A DNA stretch of 64,000 nucleotides from JBMNQI01 sp050944055 (lineage in GTDB: Bacteria; Bacillota; Clostridia; Oscillospirales; Oscillospiraceae), in contig JBMNQI010000003.1 in the NCBI GenBank assembly GCA_050944055.1, forward strand, positions 1-64,000, in the 5' to 3' direction. Of the stretch, positions 20,911 to 29,009 are shown one piece after another. Position 1 is the stretch's first letter, and each line of letters opens with the position of its first letter. The translations under genes were made by a program, and so were the position numbers. The notes below the pieces were generated by a model that did no database searches, had not been told where the DNA came from, and saw only the letters and a program-made list of their open reading frames with translations.

Positions 20911-20938
20911 TTGAAATTGTCTTATTTTGAGGTATGAT
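20911..20938 (+). promoter_or_regulatory. Promoter of the UraA-type permease gene
   Basis: TTGAAA at 20911-20916, 16 bp, TATGAT at 20933-20938. The leader is about 125 nt. No PyrR-binding loop or purine riboswitch was recognised in it. Confidence 0.65.
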
Positions 20939-21068
20939 AGAAAAAATGCTTTTTCAGCGATAATATGGACAATAATGTCCGGCCGGCTGGCGCGGATACA
21001 AAGGGGTGTTGAAAAGACATAAGGCATGGTAAACAAATAATTCTATAAGAAGGAATGAGGGAGTAGAA

Positions 21069-22493
21069 ATGAGAAAGCAAAACGAGGCTGTCTTGGGATA
21101 CCTTCCCGACGAAAGGCCTTCCACATGGAAATTGCTGCTTTACGCAATTCAGCAGGTTATCGTAATGTTTCCGGCCACAGTGGCGGTGGCGCTCATCACA
21201 GGTTTTCAGGTTTCAACAACAATTTTTGCCAGCGGACTTGCAACCCTGTGTTTTATACTCATCACTGGCAAAAAAATACCTCTTTATTACGGGTCAAGCT
21301 TCTCCTACCTGACGGCAGTCGCGAGCATGGTTGCGGCCGAAGGTACGGCGGAACAGCTGGCCTCTTTTAATGCGACGGGCATTCTCCCGACGGAGCTCAT
21401 TTCATACGCGCAGTTCGGTATCATAATGTCGGGCCTGGTTTCCATTGCCGCTGGTCTGATTGTCAGGTTTTCCGGGCGCAGGGCGGTTGAAAAAGTGCTG
21501 CCCCCGGCAGTCACCGGCTCCGTCGCGATGATAATAGGGCTTACGCTCGCCGGAGGCGCGCTTTCAGACGCCGCCCCCGTAGCCGGAGCTTCCGGCGTGG
21601 CGGGTACAGGCTGGGTCTGGGGCGTATCGCTTGTTACGCTTCTTTCCACCATCGTATTTTCAAAATACCTCAAGGGCTTTCTGGGGCAGCTCCCGCTGCT
21701 TCTCGGGGCTCTCGTAGGCTGCGCCTTTGCGGGCATTATCCTCTTGGTCGGGGGTCAGGACTATAGCCTGTTCCGTATGATACCTGAGGCCGCCTTTTCC
21801 AATTCCCTCTGGTCCTGGGGCCCGATTGCGCTACCCGCTTTTTCACTGCCGAGGGTTTCCTGGGCGGCTGTCGCGGCGATTATGCCTATAGCAATCGCGA
21901 CGATTCCGGAATCGACGGCGCATATATACCAGCTTGATATATATGTCAACGACCTGGCGGAGAAAAAGGGCGGCAAAAAGTATAATATTGCCGGACTGCT
22001 GGACCGCAACCTTATAGGCGACGGCTTAGCGGATATGATCTCCGGTTTGGTAGGCGGGCCTGCCGGCACAAACTACGGAGAAAATATCAGCACAATGGCA
22101 ATCACAAGAGTGTTTTCCATTCCCGTGCTTTTAGCCGCGTCCATTATAGCGATGGTCATTTCCTGCTTCACCCCGCTTATCAAGACTGTTTACGGAATCC
22201 CGCTCGCGGTTATCGGAGGTCTTGAGATCTATCTGTTCGGAGCGATTGCGGCTCAGGGCATCGCTATCATGATCCAGAGCAAGGTTGATATGTTCAGCGC
22301 AAAGAACATCGCCGTAATAGCGGCCATAATGATTATTGGCTTAGGCGGCAACTACGCGTTCGGCGGCAATATACCGTTCTTCGGAATCAACGTACCCTGT
22401 ATCGCCGGCGCCGCAATATTCGGCATATTGCTCAATCTTGTACTGAGCATAGGCGAGAAGAAGACCGATTCAGCCGACGCAGAAAACAGCTGA
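21069..22493 (+). CDS. NCS2 family nucleobase:cation symporter (uracil/xanthine permease)
   Basis: 474 residues, hydrophobic throughout, fitting the 14-helix UraA/UapA fold. The signature segments are present: IPLYYGSSFSYL (first repeat), IATIPESTAHI with the substrate-binding Glu, and GPAGTNYGENISTMAITR. The last resembles UraA more than the xanthine permeases, so uracil is the best single guess. GGGAG lies 5 nt before the ATG. No pyr gene is adjacent; it stands alone between two flavoenzyme genes. A GC-rich hairpin follows at 22537. Confidence 0.88.
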   Translation: MRKQNEAVLGYLPDERPSTWKLLLYAIQQVIVMFPATVAVALITGFQVSTTIFASGLATLCFILITGKKIPLYYGSSFSYLTAVASMVAAEGTAEQLASFNATGILPTELISYAQFGIIMSGLVSIAAGLIVRFSGRRAVEKVLPPAVTGSVAMIIGLTLAGGALSDAAPVAGASGVAGTGWVWGVSLVTLLSTIVFSKYLKGFLGQLPLLLGALVGCAFAGIILLVGGQDYSLFRMIPEAAFSNSLWSWGPIALPAFSLPRVSWAAVAAIMPIAIATIPESTAHIYQLDIYVNDLAEKKGGKKYNIAGLLDRNLIGDGLADMISGLVGGPAGTNYGENISTMAITRVFSIPVLLAASIIAMVISCFTPLIKTVYGIPLAVIGGLEIYLFGAIAAQGIAIMIQSKVDMFSAKNIAVIAAIMIIGLGGNYAFGGNIPFFGINVPCIAGAAIFGILLNLVLSIGEKKTDSADAENS

Positions 22494-22536
22494 TGAGCTT
22501 ATAACAGATTATCGCATACTAAATTAAAACAATGCG

Positions 22537-22569
22537 CCCCCGGCGGGACAGTATCTGCCCCGGCGGGGG
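22537..22569 (+). terminator. Terminator-like hairpin after the permease gene
   Basis: CCCCCGGCGGG at 22537-22547 pairs with CCCGGCGGGGG at 22559-22569 with one mismatch. The tail TTATCTT is only moderately T-rich. Confidence 0.6.
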
Positions 22570-22672
22570 TTATCTTATGCCGCCGGAGGAAGCGGCTATC
22601 GCCGGCAGGCTGATAATGCACGAGGCAGTATACGGCATATACTTCGCGGCGCTGTCTTTATGAGCGGGGCAA

Positions 22673-22701
22673 TTGACATTTCGGCAAAATCCTACTAGAC
22701 T
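22673..22701 (+). promoter_or_regulatory. Promoter of flavoenzyme paralogue 2
   Basis: TTGACA at 22673-22678, 17 bp, TAGACT at 22696-22701. The start near 22708 leaves a leader of only about 23 nt before the GTG at 22731. Confidence 0.8.
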
Positions 22702-22730
22702 GTTTATATACTTTTTAAGGAGGGATCGCC

Positions 22731-24653
22731 GTGGAAAACCAAGCTTATAAGCATCTGCTCAGCCCATATAAAATCGGCGGCGTCGTGCTTAAGAACCGGA
22801 TTTACGCGTCAGCCAGCACGCCCGAATTTATCCAGGGTCCCCAGAAATACCCGACTGAAGCGCTGATACAGCATTACGCCAACAAGGCCAAGACGGCCTC
22901 GATCGTCACAGTTAACGGCTGGGGCAATACGCCCGTATTTAACGACCACGCTCTTATTTTCGATTGGGAGCATGGAGGCTGCCAGCACGAGATTACCAGG
23001 CTGACCGAGAGCATACATTACTACAATTCCCTGGCGATCTGCTTCCTTTTCCCCAAGTGGGACAAGAACTTCGACGCGGGCGAGGGCATACCAAACGAGG
23101 AATTGTATTACACACCGGGCCGCCCGGCCTTCACGCGTAAACATATAGACGAAATGGTGGAAAACTACGGGGATATGGCCGCGAGAGTCCAGGAACTGGG
23201 GTTTGACGGCGTTTACCTCCACGCGGCATACCGCGGGCTGCCCGTCGCCCGTTTCCTCTCGCCGCTTACTAACAACCGCAGGGACGAATTCGGCGGCAGC
23301 GTCGAAAACCGCGCGCGCTTCCTACTTATGATATGCGACAGGATCAAGCAGAAATGCGGGCGCGACTTCCTCATTGACGTAAGCATCAGCGGAGAAGACA
23401 ACGCTCCGGGAGGCGCGACAATGGAGGACACTATAGAGGTAGCGCGCCTCGGCGTCGGCCATTTCGACATCATACAGCCGCGCGCATATGAGATTGACCA
23501 CGCGCATCCGGTGGGATATACCAGCAAAAAGCGGCAGCCCTACGCCTACATGGCCGAGCAAATAAAAAAGAGCGGCGTAAATATGGCAGTCTCCGCCGTT
23601 GCCGGCTACTTCTACCCGGAGGAAGGCGAAGAAGCGCTGTCTTCCGGCAAGGCCGACCTCATCGCCATGGGCCGCGCCTGGGTATGCAACCCCGATTACG
23701 GCGAAAAGGCCTTCGGCGGCCGGCGGGACGACCTGGTCCCATGCATACGCTGCAACAAATGCTATAACAGCAACAATTTAAAGCCGCGCCGCGATGTCTG
23801 CTCAGTCAACCCGACCTTCACCTGGGATCACCGCATTAACTATTTTATTAAACCGGTCGGGGAAAAGAAGAAGATCGCTGTCGTCGGCGGTGGCCCAGCC
23901 GGCATGGAGGCCGCCATCGAATGCGCAAAGCGCGGCCACAGCGTCACGCTTTTTGAAAAGAGCGACAGGCTCGGCGGCCAGCTGAATCTCGCCGAGATGC
24001 CGTCCTTCAAATACTACATAACCGATTTTAAGGATTTCCTGATCTATCAGGTGAAAAAGCACGGCGTTGACGTAAAGCTTAAAACCAGGGCGACCGCCGA
24101 TATGCTGGACGGCTACGACGAAATTATTGCCGCTGTAGGCGCCCAGCCGCTTATACCGCCTATACCCGGTTCCGATAAAAACATCGTCACAGCCGCAATG
24201 GACGTTTTCGGGTACGAGGGCAGGCTGTCTTACGACATTGTCGTCGTAGGCGGGGGCGAGATAGGCACCGAGACGGGCCTGCACCTTGCCGAGCTTGGCC
24301 ATAACGTACATCTCATTGAAATGACCGACAAGCTCGCACCCGACGCCCCGTTCTTCCACTTCCGCAGCATGCTGCTGGAGTATGCAAACAACACAAAGAA
24401 CTTCAAATATACGGTGAACGCCACGTGCAAACGCATTACGGATACGGGAGTTATATACGAAGACAGGGAAGGGGCGGAGCACGAGCTCAGGGCGGATAGC
24501 GTAATTCTGGCGACCGGCTCAAAGAGCAGGACGGGCGAGGCGCTAAGCCTTTATAAAGAGGGACGCCGCGTAATGCTCGTCGGGGACTGCAAAAAGGCGG
24601 CCGACATACATCACGCGATGCGCACGGGCTTTGCCACCGCCAGTCAGCTGTAA
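22731..24653 (+). CDS. Old Yellow Enzyme/TMADH-like Fe-S flavoenzyme, paralogue 2
   Basis: 640 residues with the same three-part plan as its neighbours: an FMN TIM barrel (about 5-330, LSPLTNNRRDEFGGSVENRA), an Fe-S site at Cys338, 341, 344 and 357 (CX2CX2CX12C), then FAD and NAD(P)H domains (IAVVGGGPAGMEAA; IVVVGGGEIGTETG). The substrate motif is His164-x-x-Tyr167 instead of HxxH/N. The start is a GTG with AAGGAGGG 8 nt upstream. It has its own promoter and a strong terminator, so it is a single-gene unit. It is most like paralogue 1. Daidzein, flavone and bile-acid reductases of gut bacteria share this architecture. The real substrate is unknown. Confidence 0.9.
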   Translation: MENQAYKHLLSPYKIGGVVLKNRIYASASTPEFIQGPQKYPTEALIQHYANKAKTASIVTVNGWGNTPVFNDHALIFDWEHGGCQHEITRLTESIHYYNSLAICFLFPKWDKNFDAGEGIPNEELYYTPGRPAFTRKHIDEMVENYGDMAARVQELGFDGVYLHAAYRGLPVARFLSPLTNNRRDEFGGSVENRARFLLMICDRIKQKCGRDFLIDVSISGEDNAPGGATMEDTIEVARLGVGHFDIIQPRAYEIDHAHPVGYTSKKRQPYAYMAEQIKKSGVNMAVSAVAGYFYPEEGEEALSSGKADLIAMGRAWVCNPDYGEKAFGGRRDDLVPCIRCNKCYNSNNLKPRRDVCSVNPTFTWDHRINYFIKPVGEKKKIAVVGGGPAGMEAAIECAKRGHSVTLFEKSDRLGGQLNLAEMPSFKYYITDFKDFLIYQVKKHGVDVKLKTRATADMLDGYDEIIAAVGAQPLIPPIPGSDKNIVTAAMDVFGYEGRLSYDIVVVGGGEIGTETGLHLAELGHNVHLIEMTDKLAPDAPFFHFRSMLLEYANNTKNFKYTVNATCKRITDTGVIYEDREGAEHELRADSVILATGSKSRTGEALSLYKEGRRVMLVGDCKKAADIHHAMRTGFATASQL

Positions 24654-24660
24654 AGAGGAT

Positions 24661-24695
24661 AACGAGGCTTCCGGCATTTTACCGGAAGCCTCGTT
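24661..24695. terminator. Bidirectional terminator between paralogues 2 and 3
   Basis: AACGAGGCTTCCGG at 24661-24674 pairs perfectly with 24682-24695 (14 bp, 7-nt loop), then GTTTGTGT. The two flanking genes are convergent. Confidence 0.85.
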
Positions 24696-24756
24696 TGTGT
24701 GCTGGCATGTAAACCCGCTTTCCTTATAAGCCTGCGGTGTTGTGCGCAAGATGCGC

Positions 24757-26733
24757 TTAAATCTCCATCGCGTATGTAAATCCCGTCATAATGGCTGTGT
24801 CGATGTTCATCTTGTCGCCGAAGCAGTCTCCTATCGTATATGTCTCCGGGACGACGTGTATGAGGCTTTCGATCTTATCATAGTCGACCTTCTGGCCGAG
24901 CGCGTTTATTACGGTGTCGCAGGGAATGAACTGTTCCTTGCCCTGTTTATCCGTGTACTTCACGCCCTCGGGCGTGATCTCCTTTATCTTCGAATCCAAG
25001 ACTATTTTTACGCCCAGCTCGCGGTGCAGCCTGAGTATGGACATCCATGCCTGGGCCCCGACCCCGAGGTTGTCGTAGACGCTCTGCGGGATCATGTCTA
25101 TAATCGTGACATTTTTGCCCTCTCTGGCCAGCGGGATGGCGCACTCAGAGCCTGTCAGCCCCACGCCGCAGATGACGACGTTCTGCCCGGTTTTAACGGC
25201 CCCTGTATCAACGTCGCCGGCCATCACCACATTGTCTCCGTGGAGCCCGGGTATCGGGGGATCGGCCGGGACCGAGCCTATCGCGAGCAATACGGCGTCG
25301 GGCGCCTCCTTGCGTATAATATAAGGAGTTACCTCCGTATTGAGCACGATCTTCGCCCCGCACTCCTCGGTCTTGCGTATCATCCACTCGGTATAGCGGC
25401 GCATATCGTACTTATCGGGCAGGGCGGCCGCTGTGTGCAGCATACCGCCGAGGCGGTTGGATTTTTCATACAGTACGACCTCATGGCCGCGTTCCGCGGC
25501 GGTTTGCGCGGCCTGCATGCCGGCGGGTCCGCCGCCGACTATCATGACCTTCTTTTTCTTCTTGGCCGGGGCGATCTCCGGGTATTCGTACTCCCGCCCG
25601 CAGGTCGGGTTTACGGCGCAGCGTATGGAGTTGAACCAGAAAAGCCTGTCAGTGCAGTGCGCGCAGCGCAGGCAGGGACGCACGTCGTCCTCCTGGCCGC
25701 GGAAGACCTTAGTGAAATGCCTGTTGTCGACGAGCGCGGCGCGGCCCATGCCGACGAGGTCGGCCTTGCCGGAGGCGAGTATTTCCTCGGCCTCGGCGAC
25801 AGTGACCACCGAGCCGGAGCAGCTTATATAGCAGCCGACGCCCGCGGCCTTTGCCCTCTGCGCCCAGATTGTGTTGACCATATGGGGCAGGTAGTAGCTC
25901 TGGCACATGTATTCGGAGGTCTCGAAAATCTGAATATCCATAACCGAGACATTCGCGTTTGTGACATAGGGCGAGGCCGCGCGGACGAACTCGATGAGCT
26001 CTTTAAGGTTCTCCTCTGTATAGGGAGAGAGAACGCCACCGACGCTTACGCGAATATCCACGGCCATCTTATGCCCGACCTTTTCCCAGACGGCTTTTAT
26101 GATCTCCAGCGGGAAGCGCATACGGTTCTCCAGGCTCCCGCCGTATTCGTCCGTTCTGTTGTTGTTGCGCGGGTTTAAAAACTGATACAGCAGCCAGCCG
26201 TGCGCGCAGTGAATGAGGACCTCGTCGAATCCGGCGCGCATGCAGCGTTCAGCCGCGTTGACATAGGCCGCCTTTGTCTCTTCCATGAGCTTTTTGTCCA
26301 TTACTATTGCGTCCTTAGTCTTATGCGCGTTGCTGGGGTCGGCCGGGTCGGGAACAGGGGATATGCGGCGGCCGGACTTTGTCAGCGAGTCGTAAGCCAT
26401 CAAGCCGCCGTGGTTTAATTCAATACCTATTTTAGCGCCGTAGCGGTGAACTTCGTCGGCAAGGTCGGTAAGGCCTGCGGTGTTGCCCTCCCAGCTTAAG
26501 TCCAAAGGTGAGTAGTGAGTTGTGCCGTATACGTGCTCAACCTGAGAATCGCCGATAATAACAAGCCCGGCTCCGCTTTTCGCACGCGAAGCCATGTGGG
26601 CTACCATCTGCGGCGTCACCTTTCCCTCGGGCGAACTAAGACCGTTCATCATCGGAAGATTGATAATGCGGTTTTTTAGACGGATTGGCCCGTACTTAAT
26701 CGGGCTGAATACATGCTCATATTTGTGTGCCAT
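24757..26733 (-). CDS. Old Yellow Enzyme/dienoyl-CoA reductase-like Fe-S flavoenzyme, paralogue 3
   Basis: 658 residues. FMN barrel about 8-345, Fe-S cysteines 354, 357, 360 and 372 (CX2CX2CX11C), FAD domain (VMIVGGGPAGMQAA) and NAD(P)H domain. Unlike the other three copies it keeps the canonical Old Yellow Enzyme residues: ELNHGG near 105-110 and HCAHGWL with His175 and His178. It is therefore closer to the enoate/bile-acid (BaiCD, BaiH) type reductases. The ATG at 26733 has GAGGAGG 7 nt upstream; a TTG two codons earlier is not likely. It is divergent from the Fe-S assembly operon and read from a strong promoter. Confidence 0.9.
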   Translation of the reverse strand: MAHKYEHVFSPIKYGPIRLKNRIINLPMMNGLSSPEGKVTPQMVAHMASRAKSGAGLVIIGDSQVEHVYGTTHYSPLDLSWEGNTAGLTDLADEVHRYGAKIGIELNHGGLMAYDSLTKSGRRISPVPDPADPSNAHKTKDAIVMDKKLMEETKAAYVNAAERCMRAGFDEVLIHCAHGWLLYQFLNPRNNNRTDEYGGSLENRMRFPLEIIKAVWEKVGHKMAVDIRVSVGGVLSPYTEENLKELIEFVRAASPYVTNANVSVMDIQIFETSEYMCQSYYLPHMVNTIWAQRAKAAGVGCYISCSGSVVTVAEAEEILASGKADLVGMGRAALVDNRHFTKVFRGQEDDVRPCLRCAHCTDRLFWFNSIRCAVNPTCGREYEYPEIAPAKKKKKVMIVGGGPAGMQAAQTAAERGHEVVLYEKSNRLGGMLHTAAALPDKYDMRRYTEWMIRKTEECGAKIVLNTEVTPYIIRKEAPDAVLLAIGSVPADPPIPGLHGDNVVMAGDVDTGAVKTGQNVVICGVGLTGSECAIPLAREGKNVTIIDMIPQSVYDNLGVGAQAWMSILRLHRELGVKIVLDSKIKEITPEGVKYTDKQGKEQFIPCDTVINALGQKVDYDKIESLIHVVPETYTIGDCFGDKMNIDTAIMTGFTYAMEI

Positions 26734-26871
26734 CTTCAAGCCTCCTCAGTTTTTATTAATTTTACCATCGCTCCAATATGTTGTAAATGAATATTTACAG
26801 AGCAGGATATGGAATTTTTTCTTCTTAAACCTCCGGCTCATACCTCCCGTCTGTCTGACTGCTGTTTGATT

Positions 26872-26900
26872 ATTATACAACTGGCTTTTGGGAAATGCAA
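26872..26900 (-). promoter_or_regulatory. Promoter of flavoenzyme paralogue 3
   Basis: On the minus strand TTGCAT (26900-26895), 17 bp, TATAAT (26877-26872). The leader is about 130 nt. It shares the 323-nt gap 26734-27056 with the divergent Fe-S operon promoter; no gene lies in the gap. Confidence 0.75.
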
Positions 26901-26967
26901 CAAAGCTCTCAAGATATGGGAGTAAACGCGTTGTTGAAATATATTCTGAATGCTTATGATATGCCGT

Positions 26968-26996
26968 TTGACTTTTGTATGGATAATATTTATAAT
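26968..26996 (+). promoter_or_regulatory. Promoter of the minimal Fe-S assembly operon
   Basis: TTGACT at 26968-26973, 17 bp, TATAAT at 26991-26996. The start near 27003 is about 55 nt before sufC. No IscR-like gene or clear IscR box was found. Confidence 0.8.
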
Positions 26997-27056
26997 GTAA
27001 TGGCATAACAAGGGCTTGGATACGGCATTCTATGATATATAACCGAGGAGAAAGCT

Positions 27057-27797
27057 ATGCTTAGTATTAAGGATCTGAATTATTCGGTCAGCGAGGGTGC
27101 GGAGCGAACCGATATTCTGCGGGGAATTACTCTGAACATACCCGACAACCGCTTTGTCGTAATAACTGGGCCGAACGGCGGGGGCAAAACCACGCTTGCA
27201 AAGGCCATCATGGGCCTTGTGCAGCCTACTTCAGGCTCTATTATATGGAACGGCAGGGACATTACTAACATGTCTATCACCGAGCGCGCAAAGCTCGGCA
27301 TAAGCTACGGCTTCCAGCAGCCTCCCCGTTTCAAGGGCCTGAGAGTGAAGGACCTGCTGACTATGGCCTCCGGCCGCAACATGAACCATGACGAAAGCTG
27401 CAAATACCTGACGCAGGTCGGCCTGTGCGCCAAGGACTATATCGACAGGGAAGTAAACACCTCCCTTTCCGGAGGGGAAGTCAAGCGCATTGAAATCGCT
27501 ACAATAATCGCGAAAGCCTCTCCGCTTATGATATTTGACGAGCCCGAAGCGGGCATAGACCTCTGGAGCTTTTCCAAGCTCACTGAGACCTTCCGCGCCA
27601 TACACGAGCAGGGCAGCGCGACTATAATAATCATTTCCCACCAGGAACGAATCATCTCAATGGCGGACGAGGTTCTGCTGCTTGCCGACGGGCTGCTTAA
27701 GGCCCGCGGCACGCCGGAAGAAATAATGCCGAAAATCCTCGGGACAACACTGCAGATCTGCTCTGTACTGTCGCCGGAAAAGGAGCTCAGCAGATGA
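27057..27797 (+). CDS. sufC: Fe-S cluster assembly ATPase SufC (SmsC-like)
   Basis: 246 residues, an ABC-type ATPase without membrane domains. It carries Walker A GPNGGGKTT, the SufC-type Q-loop YGFQQPPRFKG, signature LSGGEVKR, Walker B LMIFDEPEAGID and the H-loop ISHQ. SufC powers the SufB/D scaffold that builds Fe-S clusters in the cytosol. It overlaps the next gene by 4 nt (ATGA), so the two are translationally coupled. Only sufC and one sufB/D gene are present; sufS, sufU and a separate sufD are absent here. That matches the two-gene SMS-type minimal system. Confidence 0.9.
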   Translation: MLSIKDLNYSVSEGAERTDILRGITLNIPDNRFVVITGPNGGGKTTLAKAIMGLVQPTSGSIIWNGRDITNMSITERAKLGISYGFQQPPRFKGLRVKDLLTMASGRNMNHDESCKYLTQVGLCAKDYIDREVNTSLSGGEVKRIEIATIIAKASPLMIFDEPEAGIDLWSFSKLTETFRAIHEQGSATIIIISHQERIISMADEVLLLADGLLKARGTPEEIMPKILGTTLQICSVLSPEKELSR

Positions 27798-28720
27798 AAA
27801 AACTCGAAAAACTGGACGCCCATATTCTTGAGACGATAGCCGACCTTCATAAAATCCCCGCCGGCGCCTATAATATTCGCAAGGACGGCGCGCGCCTCGG
27901 CCGCAACAGCACCGAACACATACAGATCGTCACTAAAACGGACAAGGACGGGATTGATATTATAATAGCGCCCGGCACAGTCAACGAAAGCGTCCATATA
28001 CCCGTCATCCTCACTCAGAGCGGCCTTCACGACATGGTCTATAATGATTTCTATATAGGCGAGGGCGCGGACGTGCTTATAGTCGCCGGCTGCGGCATAC
28101 ACAACGACGGCTGCGAGACAAGCCAGCACGACGGCATACATACCTTCCACGTCGGCAAAAACGCGAAGGTGAAATATGTTGAAAAGCATTACGGCGAGGG
28201 GGACGGCACCGGCGGGCGCATCCTCAACCCCCAGACCGTCGTGAACCTCGACGAGGGCTCGTCCATCGAGCTTGAGACAGTCCAGATACGCGGCGTCGAT
28301 TCCACCGTGCGCGAGACAAAGATTTTCGTCGGCAGGAACGCCGAGGCAATCCTGACCGAACGCCTGCTGACGCACGGGAGCCAGACGGCTCAGTCGGATA
28401 TGATAATAGAGCTCAACGGAGAGGGCTCGAGCGCCCGTATCGTATCGCGCTCCGTCGCCGAGGACGATTCAAGCCAGGTCTTTTACCCGCGCATGATAGG
28501 CAACGCCAAGTGCTTCGGCCATGTACAATGCGACTCCATAATAATGGATTCGGCCCGCGTGCGCTCAATACCCGAGATAACCGCCAACAGCGTGGACGCT
28601 CAGCTGGTTCACGAGGCCGCAATCGGGCGAATAGCGGGTGATCAGCTTTTAAAGCTAATGACTCTCGGACTTACCGAGGAGGAGGCCGAGGAAAAGATAC
28701 TCAATGGCTTCCTGCAATAA
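27794..28720 (+). CDS. Short SufB/SufD-family scaffold protein (SmsB-like)
   Basis: 308 residues, well below the ~430-480 of normal SufB or SufD. The beta-helix core is present. The C-terminal SufB/D signature (GHVQCDSIIMDS, VHEAAIGRIAGDQLLKLM, GLTEEEAEEKILNGF) is intact, including the His-Glu pair at VHEA. The middle of the protein holds CGIHNDGCETSQHDG, rich in possible metal ligands. It lacks the N-terminal extension of full-length SufB. Paired with SufC it should form a minimal SufBC-type scaffold. The divergent neighbour is an Fe-S flavoenzyme, a possible client. It is closer to the archaeal/clostridial SMS form than to SUF. Confidence 0.87.
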   Translation: MKKLEKLDAHILETIADLHKIPAGAYNIRKDGARLGRNSTEHIQIVTKTDKDGIDIIIAPGTVNESVHIPVILTQSGLHDMVYNDFYIGEGADVLIVAGCGIHNDGCETSQHDGIHTFHVGKNAKVKYVEKHYGEGDGTGGRILNPQTVVNLDEGSSIELETVQIRGVDSTVRETKIFVGRNAEAILTERLLTHGSQTAQSDMIIELNGEGSSARIVSRSVAEDDSSQVFYPRMIGNAKCFGHVQCDSIIMDSARVRSIPEITANSVDAQLVHEAAIGRIAGDQLLKLMTLGLTEEEAEEKILNGFLQ

Positions 28721-28829
28721 TACACAGACTTCGGCGGGACATATTAAGACATAGGGGAACCGCGGGTCCGAGCTCGGGTTTGAGCCGGGATATTAATCCA
28801 TACTGAGCAGGTATATAACCAAGCCGGAT

Positions 28830-29009
28830 ATGGACAACGGCCTGTTTACGCATGGCGTGAGGCACTCGCAGGCCGCGGCGCCCGGCGGCGCAATGTATTA
28901 TCTGTGGGTCATACATTACACGGTGGGCAACGAGCACGTCGTCCCGCCGTTTGCGAAGGAGCATCAATGGGTACTGAGCCCGGACGCGAATATATATTCG
29001 GAGCTTTAA
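28830..29009 (+). CDS. Possible small protein or gene remnant, unknown
   Basis: A 59-codon frame from an ATG at 28830 to the TAA at 29007. Its translation looks protein-like (GGAMYYLWVIHYTVGNEH, FAKEHQWVLSP) and its third positions are GC-rich, as in nearby genes. In-frame sequence continues upstream for about ten codons to a stop at 28794. There is no good ribosome site, and the 3' end overlaps the next gene by 43 nt in another frame. It could be a truncated remnant of a larger protein. I do not recognise the family. Confidence 0.25.
   Translation: MDNGLFTHGVRHSQAAAPGGAMYYLWVIHYTVGNEHVVPPFAKEHQWVLSPDANIYSEL

Noticed and set aside
20720..20914. 64-codon frame in the gap before the permease gene
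   Set aside because: No ribosome site, and it covers the palindrome and the -35 region.
20939..21068. PyrR site or purine riboswitch before the uracil permease
   Set aside because: Neither the PyrR anti-antiterminator loop nor the purine aptamer core is present.
24742..26178. 478-codon open frame on the plus strand
   Set aside because: It is antisense to flavoenzyme paralogue 3, whose Fe-S and nucleotide motifs are clear; it arises from GC-biased third positions and has no ribosome site or recognisable domain.
26746..27006. 86-codon minus-strand frame between paralogue 3 and sufC
   Set aside because: It runs through both divergent promoters and has a composition unlike nearby proteins.
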